The translations under genes and the position numbers were made by a program. This document shows, piece after piece, positions 1 through 5,357 of a stretch of DNA of 5,357 bases (the first letter of the stretch is position 1; each line of letters begins with the position of its first letter). Below the pieces are notes generated by a model. It had not been told where the DNA came from and did not search any database. It was given only the letters and a program-made list of their open reading frames with translations. Source of the DNA: Chloroflexota bacterium (GTDB lineage: Bacteria; Chloroflexota; Anaerolineae; Anaerolineales; UBA11858); the NCBI GenBank assembly GCA_003513015.1, contig DOTA01000266.1, forward strand, positions 416-5,772. The letters run 5' to 3'.

Positions 1-1
1 G

Positions 2-658
2 ATCTTTGTCGCCCTTGTGATCTTGATCTTCGGGGGTATTTTCGGAACAATTTTCACCTTAGGCCTCCTGCTGATTTGCCTGATTCCACTGTGTTGTTTA
101 TTGATCCCGATCCTCTGGATATTGGCCACCTTTATAGAAATGGCCAATGTGGCCGTAGTAGTGGAAGACCTAAGCGTGGTCGACGGCATCAAGCGCGGCT
201 GGCAAGTTTTCAAAGACAATCTGGGCAATCTGATTCTGCTGAGTCTGGTATTGGTTGTGGGCGGCTTCATTGTCGGCATGATCGTAGCGCTGCCTATGAT
301 TATGCTCATGATCCCCTTGATGATGGGTGTCTTCGCGGCTGTCTTTGGCAACTCTGGAGCCCTGGCCACAAGCAGTCTGATTATTTCTGGCCTGTGTTTC
401 GTGGCCTACTTGCCCGTGCTACTTGTAATCAGCGGTATCATTCGAGCCTACATCAGTTCGGCCTGGACTCTCACCTTCCTGCGCCTCACCAAGGGGCCAG
501 CGGCAGTCCAACCCGTCGAAATTTTCCCCGACGAACCAGTTGAACCCGCAGCCCTCCCGGAAGCAGTGGCAGAACCGGCCTCTGAGGCTGAAACCGAAGT
601 GGCTCCCGAACCCGAAAAACCTGCCAACCCGGACGATCTGCTCCCCCAAGATTTCTAA
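2..658 (+). CDS. C-terminal part of a polytopic membrane protein with acidic Pro/Ala/Glu-rich tail (5'-truncated)
   Basis: The reading frame is open to the left edge, so the true start is outside the window; 218 residues are visible. The GTG at 17 lies inside a hydrophobic stretch and is unlikely to be the real start. Hydrophobic blocks lie at about residues 1-22, 23-45, 76-113 (long enough for two helices) and 125-147. Between them is an amphipathic loop at about 48-77 (AVVVEDLSVVDGIKRGW then QVFKDNLGNL). That loop resembles the repeated 'A...E..S...AI.RGW.......G' pattern of DUF7544-like and glycerophosphodiester-phosphodiesterase membrane-domain proteins, which are multi-pass proteins of unknown function. 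From about residue 165 the protein becomes a roughly 50-residue tail rich in Pro, Ala and Glu, probably disordered. It ends with TAA at 656-658 and is followed by a hairpin terminator, so it is probably the last gene of its transcript. I do not recognise a specific function; the family placement is by pattern only. Confidence 0.8.
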   Translation: MFVALVILIFGGIFGTIFTLGLLLICLIPLCCLLIPILWILATFIEMANVAVVVEDLSVVDGIKRGWQVFKDNLGNLILLSLVLVVGGFIVGMIVALPMIMLMIPLMMGVFAAVFGNSGALATSSLIISGLCFVAYLPVLLVISGIIRAYISSAWTLTFLRLTKGPAAVQPVEIFPDEPVEPAALPEAVAEPASEAETEVAPEPEKPANPDDLLPQDF

Positions 659-681
659 ATAACCACCATTCATCAACAACG

Positions 682-709
682 AACACGGTTCCCCTGAGGA
701 GCCGTGTTT
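682..709 (+). terminator. Intrinsic terminator after the membrane-protein gene
   Basis: An 11-bp stem pairs 682-692 (AACACGGTTCC) with 698-708 (GGAGCCGTGTT) around a five-base loop (CCTGA), with one G-T wobble. The T run after it is short and broken (TTT, then CGCGTTT), so termination may be less complete than at the terminator near 3840. It lies 24 bases after the TAA at 658 and about 30 bases before the -10 element of the next gene, so it separates two transcription units. Confidence 0.8.
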
Positions 710-736
710 CGCGTTTAGCGAGGAAGCGCCGGAATG

Positions 737-745
737 TGCTAAAAT
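737..745 (+). promoter_or_regulatory. Extended -10 promoter element; probable leaderless start
   Basis: TGC followed by TAAAAT (740-745) matches the extended -10 form TGnTATAAT with one mismatch in the hexamer. No good -35 hexamer is seen at the usual 16-19 base spacing, which fits an extended -10 promoter. The first base of the ATG at 752 is seven bases past the hexamer, where transcription normally begins. No Shine-Dalgarno sequence precedes this ATG at normal spacing. Together these suggest a transcript that begins at or next to the start codon. This is read by eye from one sequence. Confidence 0.6.
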
Positions 746-751
746 CTAACC

Positions 752-2680
752 ATGCTAAGTCGTGTCCGAATAATTACACTGCTCTTGCTGTGTTTTTTGA
801 TCCTTCCCTTCTCGGCCAGGGCACAAATCGCCTCCAGCGCTACCCTAACCTCACCTTTTACCGAAAATTTTCCCGAAATCACCACATCACTAAAAGCTTT
901 CAACGGTCAGGGTCAATTTGTGCACAACTTGGGCCTTGGTGATATTACGATCCTTGAAAACAACCGTTCCATTGGGATCACCTTGCTGGATGAGCAACAC
1001 CCTGGCACGCAATTTGTCGTGGCCTTGAGTTTGGAGCGATCCTTTGGCATTCGCGATTCCGGCGGCATCTCGCGTTACGATCTCATCACGCAAACCTTCA
1101 CCGAATGGGCTACCACCCAACCCGAAAGCGCCAGTGATGATCTCAGCCTGGTCAGCGCCGATGGTTACGAGGCCGCACATCTCGACAACGCCGACGCTTG
1201 GCTCAACAGCCTGGAAGCCTACCAAGTCGACCCGCGCACCGCCGAACCCAGCCTCGATGCCCTGGCCCGCGCCATCGACATCGCCGCCGATCCCACGCCG
1301 CGCGCAGGTATGGGGCGCAGCGTTCTTTTCCTGACACCCCCGATGTCGCGCAGCAATGTGGGCACGCTTAACAGTCTGATCTCACGCGCCCAGCAAGAAG
1401 AGATTGCCATCAATATCTGGTTAGTGGGTTCGCCCGCCTACTTCACAACCGAATTTGCCGAAAAATTAGCCGAAACCGCGGCAAAAACTGGCGGGCAATT
1501 CTTCACCTATTCGGGCGTTGAAAATTTCCCCGAAATCGATGCTTATCTCGAACCCCTGCGCCACATTTACAATTTGGCCTACCAATCCAAAATTGCGGAA
1601 TCCGGGGGACATCAACTGGCCGCCAAAATCGAAAAGGGGAATCTCCAAATCACCAGCGAGCCACAAAACTTCGATTTGGAGGTGCTTCCGCCAAACCCAA
1701 TTTTTATCTCACCCCCACAGCAAATCGTGCGCGCCGATCGCCGCGAATTCTCCGAAACAGTCAGTGAGGCGGAACCCGATTACACCCCCAAAAACCAGGA
1801 AATCGAAATTCTGATCGAATTCCCCGACGGCTTTCCGCGCCCCTTAGTGCGCACCAGCCTATACGTTGATGGGCAGCTTGCTGCCGAGAACAGTGCGGCC
1901 CCCTTTGAACGCTTCACCTGGGATTTGGATACCTATCTCACCAGCAGCGAACATCTGCTGCAAGTTGAAGCTGTGGATGCGCTGGGGCTGAGCAATGTCA
2001 CCATCGAAACCCCTGTGCAAGTGACGGTGCAGCAAACCCCACAAAACATCGTGGTTTCGTTGGCCCGCAACGGGCCGCTCATTGCCGGTGTAATTGCGGT
2101 GTTGGCTGGCAGCATCCTTCTGCTGGTGTTGATTATCGGCGGGCGCATCCGCCCCAGGGCTTTCGGCAAACATAATGGAAACGGAACCACCCGAAAAGCA
2201 CGTAAAGAGGCCGCTTCTGACCCCGTTACTCAACCCGTTCAGGTGCATCCATCCGAACCATCCAAAAATCGCTTCTCCAATTGGGTCAATCGGTTCTCCT
2301 GGCCCCAACGCAGGGAAACGCCCGAGGCTCCGGCCTACCTGGAGCCACTTAACGGGCACACCGATGACCCCAGCAACCGCATTCCCCTGATAGGCAATGA
2401 AATCACCATTGGGTGTGACCCCACCAAAGCCACGATTGCCATGGATGATAACTCCATTGCCGCTTTACATGCCCGTTTGCGATGCAGCGAAAGCGGCAGT
2501 TTCAGCATCCAGGATGAAGGCTCACTGGCCGGAACCTGGGTCAATTACGAACCGGCCGCCCCCGAGGGGACAAAATTGCGCCATGGTGATATTATTCATG
2601 TGGGCCGAGTTGGCCTGTACATCCTCTACTCAGATGCGCATCGCATCCCTAAACTCAAGATAATAAATTTGGAAACGTAA
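752..2680 (+). CDS. Membrane-anchored vWA-like / Ig-like / FHA-like domain protein
   Basis: This 642-residue protein looks like an envelope sensor or scaffold. The start is fixed by a clear signal peptide: basic MLSRVR, hydrophobic core at 7-20, and likely cleavage after ARA (residue 24). Residues about 38-85 form a beta-rich lead-in like that of VWFA-related proteins. Residues about 86-280 resemble a von Willebrand A fold, but the metal-binding MIDAS is lost: DxSxS reads SLERS at 93-97 and the later TD reads TP at 195-196. Residues about 345-428 look like an Ig-like beta sandwich. A membrane helix lies at about 441-464, followed by a basic stretch (RIRPRAFGK), which places the C-terminus in the cytosol. 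After a linker rich in Arg, Lys and Pro, residues about 544-628 form an FHA-like domain with H573, GT at 594-595, N598 and HGD at 611-613. The usual phosphothreonine-pocket Arg, Ser and Asn appear as C555, A570 and A593. It ends one base before the phosphatase gene, with which it is very probably co-transcribed and functionally linked. The ligand is unknown. Confidence 0.9.
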   Translation: MLSRVRIITLLLLCFLILPFSARAQIASSATLTSPFTENFPEITTSLKAFNGQGQFVHNLGLGDITILENNRSIGITLLDEQHPGTQFVVALSLERSFGIRDSGGISRYDLITQTFTEWATTQPESASDDLSLVSADGYEAAHLDNADAWLNSLEAYQVDPRTAEPSLDALARAIDIAADPTPRAGMGRSVLFLTPPMSRSNVGTLNSLISRAQQEEIAINIWLVGSPAYFTTEFAEKLAETAAKTGGQFFTYSGVENFPEIDAYLEPLRHIYNLAYQSKIAESGGHQLAAKIEKGNLQITSEPQNFDLEVLPPNPIFISPPQQIVRADRREFSETVSEAEPDYTPKNQEIEILIEFPDGFPRPLVRTSLYVDGQLAAENSAAPFERFTWDLDTYLTSSEHLLQVEAVDALGLSNVTIETPVQVTVQQTPQNIVVSLARNGPLIAGVIAVLAGSILLLVLIIGGRIRPRAFGKHNGNGTTRKARKEAASDPVTQPVQVHPSEPSKNRFSNWVNRFSWPQRRETPEAPAYLEPLNGHTDDPSNRIPLIGNEITIGCDPTKATIAMDDNSIAALHARLRCSESGSFSIQDEGSLAGTWVNYEPAAPEGTKLRHGDIIHVGRVGLYILYSDAHRIPKLKIINLET

Positions 2681-2681
2681 A

Positions 2682-3794
2682 GTGATCCCCAGCGAGCGCT
2701 CCCACCTTTTTGCATCTGCGGTTACACACCCCGGCATGACCGGAAAAAATAATGAAGATCGGTATGCGGTTTCTGCCTTCCGGCTAGAGGATACGGCGAA
2801 CACGCCCTCCGTATTTGCCATGATCGCCGATGGTGTGGGAGGGCATCAGGCCGGCGAGATCGCCGCTGAGATTGCCGTAAACACCATCAGCCACATGGTC
2901 GCGATCAGTGATGGTGCCAAACCACAAGAAACCCTTGATGACGCCATCGCTAAAGCGGGGAGAGAGGTTCTCGCCCAATCCAGTAAAAATCATGAACAGC
3001 AGGGTATGGGATCAACCTGTGTTTGTGCCTGGGTGATCGGCGAGCGGCTTTACACTGCCACAGTCGGCGATTCCCGAATTTATTTGCTGCGGGGAGAGAA
3101 AATTCAACAAATTTCGGTGGATCATACCTGGATACAGGAAGCCCTCGAACACGGCGTTATCCAACCTGAGCAAGCCCGCAATCACCCGCGCTCCCATATT
3201 ATCAACCGCTACCTGGGATCGCAAAGCCCCGCCATCGCAGATTTTCGTCTGAGATTATCCCCTGATGAGAGTAAAGAACAGGCCATCGCTAACCAGGGCC
3301 TGCAACTTTTGCCCGGTGATCAGTTGTTGCTCTGCTCCGATGGCCTTTCTGATTTGGTTGAAGATCAGGAGATTTTAGATGCACTTCAAAATAAAACTTT
3401 ATCCAAAGCCTTATCTGCACTGGTTGAACTGGCTAACCAGCGCGGTGGACACGATAACATCACCATCCTAACCTTGAAAGTGCCCACCCCGAATACCGCG
3501 CCTATCACGGAAATTGAACAAATCAATAGCGTTCAAAAAACAGCCTTCCCCTGGTTGATTTTTGCTATTATCAGCATCGCCGTGGTATTGGTCATCATCT
3601 TAGGTGCGACGGCTTTCTGGTTTTTCGGCCGCGGAAATGGAACCCCTACACCTACGTTACTACCAGAAATCCAAATTCCCGCAACTTACACCGTGGCCCC
3701 GGATGAAATCCAACCATCAGGGACGCCTCTCCCTAGCGAAACACCGTTCAGCGAAACTTTGACCCCCTGGCCTACCAATCCGCCGGATTCGTAG
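2682..3794 (+). CDS. PP2C-family Ser/Thr protein phosphatase with C-terminal membrane anchor
   Basis: This 370-residue protein is a metal-dependent (PPM/PP2C) phosphatase expected to remove phosphate from Ser/Thr on cytosolic proteins. Family motifs appear in order: NNED at 23-26, ADGVGGH at 49-55, GMGST at 108-112, VGDSRIYLLR at 128-137, DHTW at 147-150, CSDGL at 218-222 and GGHDN at 255-259. The metal-binding acids D26, D50, D220 and D258 are all present, so the fold should be active. One oddity is that the phosphate-binding Arg normally five residues before D26 is Gly21, with Lys22 next to it. The catalytic domain ends near residue 267. A membrane helix follows at about 289-315, then a roughly 55-residue tail rich in Pro, Thr and Ser, presumably outside the membrane. 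The start is a GTG one base after the upstream stop, with a weak GGA about eight bases before it. A later ATG (Met19) would remove the first beta strand, so the GTG is preferred. The tight spacing implies translational coupling with the vWA/FHA gene. Its substrate may be the partner of that FHA-like domain (inference). Confidence 0.95.
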   Translation: MIPSERSHLFASAVTHPGMTGKNNEDRYAVSAFRLEDTANTPSVFAMIADGVGGHQAGEIAAEIAVNTISHMVAISDGAKPQETLDDAIAKAGREVLAQSSKNHEQQGMGSTCVCAWVIGERLYTATVGDSRIYLLRGEKIQQISVDHTWIQEALEHGVIQPEQARNHPRSHIINRYLGSQSPAIADFRLRLSPDESKEQAIANQGLQLLPGDQLLLCSDGLSDLVEDQEILDALQNKTLSKALSALVELANQRGGHDNITILTLKVPTPNTAPITEIEQINSVQKTAFPWLIFAIISIAVVLVIILGATAFWFFGRGNGTPTPTLLPEIQIPATYTVAPDEIQPSGTPLPSETPFSETLTPWPTNPPDS

Positions 3795-3818
3795 ACCTGA
3801 GGAACAATTCATACTCTT

Positions 3819-3856
3819 AAAAAAGTCCCCAGCCGTGTGAAGGCTGGGGACTTTTT
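3819..3856. terminator. Bidirectional intrinsic terminator between convergent genes
   Basis: A perfect 10-bp GC-rich stem pairs 3825-3834 (GTCCCCAGCC) with 3842-3851 (GGCTGGGGAC) around a seven-base loop (GTGTGAA). It is flanked by six A (3819-3824) and five T (3852-3856), so either strand reads as stem plus U-tract. It lies 24 bases after the phosphatase stop on the plus strand and 3 bases after the IleRS stop on the minus strand, so it can end both transcripts. Confidence 0.93.
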
Positions 3857-3859
3857 GGA

Positions 3860-5356
3860 TCAATTTTGCTTTATCCCGATGGTGACTTCGGCACCCTCGA
3901 CTTTGTGCCGCTCCACAAAGGCTTCGGCAGGGGGTTCGCCAGCAACCAATGCAGTAGTCAGGGTCTCGGCCTGGATGTACTCACCCCAGGCGGCGAAAAC
4001 CTCCGCCAATTCATCTTCGGCCACATACCAGGTGGTGATGCGGTCTTCGATGTTGAAATCAGCGTTTTTACGCTGCGCCTGGATGCGGCGCACCACTTCA
4101 CGTGCCAGCCCTTCGGCCTTTAATGCCGGGGTCAGAACGGTGTCAATCGCCACCGTGACCAGTTTATCCGCGGCAACGGCCATGCCTTCAGCGGATTCGG
4201 TGCTCACCAGAACTTCTTCGCCCGATAGAGAAACGGATTCACCATTCAAATCAAAGGTGACCAGTTCCCCGGCGGCGATTCTCGCGGCAACCTGGGAGGG
4301 GTTCAAGTCATTTAGTGCCGCGCGCACCTTAGGGAAATCCTGCCCAAATTTGGGGCCGAGCAACTTGTTGTTGGGCAGCACCTTGTAGCTAACCAGTTCC
4401 CCGGCATCGGCCACAAATTCCAGGGTTTTGACGTTGAGTTCATCAGCCACGATTTCGATCAAGTTAGCAGAGAGTTCCGCACTACCTTCACTAACATGCA
4501 CCAACACCTTCGCCAGCGGTTGGCGCACCTTCAGTCCGGCGTTGCCACGGGCACTCAGACCCAGGCTGGCCACCCGACGGGCCAAGTCCATCTGATAGAC
4601 GAGTTTTTCGTCGATGGCGGCGGTGTCGGCCTCAGGCCAATCGGTATGGTGGATACTCTCGTAGGCTTCGGGCAGCACGCCGCGCACCAAGTTTTGGTAC
4701 ATCACCTCCGTGACAAAGGGGATGATCGGAGCCAGGGCACGCGTCATTTTGACCAGCACATGCCACAGGGTGGCATAGGCGGTTTCCTTATCGCGATCGG
4801 CCTCGGATTTCCAGAAGCGGCGGCGCGAGCGGCGCACGTACCAGTTGCTCAAGTCATCGAGCAAGCTCTCGAAAACCAGGGTAGCGCTGTAAGCATCGGA
4901 ATCTTCGAAATTCTGAGTAACCTGGGTGATAACCTGATTCAAACGGGCTAGAATCCACTGATCGAGAGGGTTATCACTTTGGGGTGTGGAGCCCTCCGGG
5001 GTTCCAGGGTTGTAAGTCCCCGCCGCAGGGGTCCAATTATCCAAGCTGGCATAGGTTGAGAAGAAGGAGTACACATTCCACAAGGGGATGATGAAGCGGC
5101 GGCGGGTTTCTTCGGCGCGGTGGTAGCCAAAAAGCAGGTCGTTTTCGGGTTTGTGGGCGCAGTAGAGCCAGCGCATGGTGTCGACGCCCATTTTGTCGGC
5201 GGCATCGTTGAATTCGATGGAGTTACCCCAGCTTTTATGCATCTGGCGGCCATCTTCGGCCAGCAGGGAGGCATAGCCGAAATTTTCGAGGAAGGGTGGC
5301 TGATTTTCAAGTACGGTGGCCATCGCCAGCAGCGAATAAAACCAGTTGCGGAACTG
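3860..5356 (-). CDS. ileS: Isoleucyl-tRNA synthetase, type 2, C-terminal half (5'-truncated)
   Basis: This class I aminoacyl-tRNA synthetase charges tRNA-Ile with isoleucine in the cytosol. The frame is open to the right edge; 498 residues are visible of a protein normally about 1,000-1,100 long, so the HIGH motif and editing domain lie outside. The Met codon at 5323 is internal: the frame continues upstream as QFRNWFYSLLA, a typical conserved IleRS stretch. The KMSKS loop reads QMHKS followed by WGN (residues 38-42; bases 5231-5245). Next comes the helical anticodon-binding domain, with QWILARL at about 132-138 and LSNWYVRRSRRRFW at about 169-182. The C-terminal region includes GLKVRQPL and a REVVRRIQAQRKNADF stretch typical of archaeal/eukaryote-like IleRS (DUF5915 region). 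No Cys-rich zinc finger is present at the end, as a type-1 bacterial IleRS would have. Type-2 enzymes are known for low mupirocin sensitivity; whether that holds here is inference. It ends with TGA at 3862-3860, directly before the shared terminator. Confidence 0.95.
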   Translation of the reverse strand, partial: QFRNWFYSLLAMATVLENQPPFLENFGYASLLAEDGRQMHKSWGNSIEFNDAADKMGVDTMRWLYCAHKPENDLLFGYHRAEETRRRFIIPLWNVYSFFSTYASLDNWTPAAGTYNPGTPEGSTPQSDNPLDQWILARLNQVITQVTQNFEDSDAYSATLVFESLLDDLSNWYVRRSRRRFWKSEADRDKETAYATLWHVLVKMTRALAPIIPFVTEVMYQNLVRGVLPEAYESIHHTDWPEADTAAIDEKLVYQMDLARRVASLGLSARGNAGLKVRQPLAKVLVHVSEGSAELSANLIEIVADELNVKTLEFVADAGELVSYKVLPNNKLLGPKFGQDFPKVRAALNDLNPSQVAARIAAGELVTFDLNGESVSLSGEEVLVSTESAEGMAVAADKLVTVAIDTVLTPALKAEGLAREVVRRIQAQRKNADFNIEDRITTWYVAEDELAEVFAAWGEYIQAETLTTALVAGEPPAEAFVERHKVEGAEVTIGIKQN

Positions 5357-5357
5357 G

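Noticed and set aside
76..543. 155-codon frame overlapping the membrane-protein gene on the same strand
   Set aside because: Its translation is Arg/Ser/His-rich and unlike a folded protein, while the competing frame encodes clear membrane helices.
736..942. 68-codon GTG-started frame overlapping the start of the vWA/FHA gene
   Set aside because: The other frame has a clean signal peptide; this one has no features and starts inside the -10 element.
1859..2359. 166-codon open frame on the minus strand under the vWA/FHA gene
   Set aside because: It overlaps the Ig-like, membrane and linker regions of a convincing gene, and its own translation shows no domain or signal.
3837..4388. 183-codon open frame on the plus strand opposite the IleRS gene
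   Set aside because: It is antisense to well-conserved IleRS coding sequence, starts inside the terminator hairpin, and its product is Ser/Ala/Thr-rich with no recognisable motif.
4496..4951. 151-codon open frame on the plus strand opposite the IleRS gene
   Set aside because: It mirrors the anticodon-binding region of IleRS; the open frame follows from codon bias of the real gene.
5321..5323. ATG at 5323 as the start of the IleRS gene
   Set aside because: The frame continues upstream to the window edge with conserved IleRS residues (FRNWFYSLLA), so this Met is internal.

Overview
The window is moderately GC-rich bacterial DNA with four protein genes, two of them cut by the window edges. No RNA gene, mobile element, CRISPR array or repeat family is visible. 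The best guess for the host is a member of Chloroflexota, perhaps an Anaerolineae relative. This rests on the style of the vWA/Ig/FHA membrane protein, the type-2 (archaeal/eukaryote-like) isoleucyl-tRNA synthetase with a Met-His-Lys-Ser-Trp version of KMSKS, and the secreted-side Pro/Thr-rich tail of the phosphatase. No marker gene is present, so this is an inference.

Layout: (1) Bases 2-658, plus strand: C-terminal part of a polytopic membrane protein with a Pro/Glu/Ala-rich cytosolic-type tail, closed by a hairpin terminator at 682-709. (2) Bases 737-3794, plus strand: a two-gene unit. A TGC-TAAAAT extended -10 sits so close to the ATG at 752 that the mRNA is probably leaderless. The first gene encodes a signal peptide, a vWA-like domain, an Ig-like domain, one membrane helix and a cytosolic FHA-like domain. 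One base after its stop, a GTG starts a PP2C-family Ser/Thr protein phosphatase with a C-terminal membrane anchor. (3) Bases 3819-3856: a strong, nearly symmetrical terminator shared by converging genes. (4) Bases 5356-3860, minus strand: the C-terminal half of isoleucyl-tRNA synthetase.

The middle pair looks like a membrane phospho-signalling module: an envelope-facing sensor or scaffold whose cytosolic FHA-like domain lies beside a membrane-tethered phosphatase. Both proteins depart from family consensus at key positions. The vWA domain lacks the MIDAS metal site. The FHA domain lacks the conserved Arg, Ser and Asn of the phosphothreonine pocket. The phosphatase keeps its metal-binding aspartates but has Gly where the family normally has the phosphate-binding Arg. 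This pair is the most interesting part of the window. No Ser/Thr kinase is present here.
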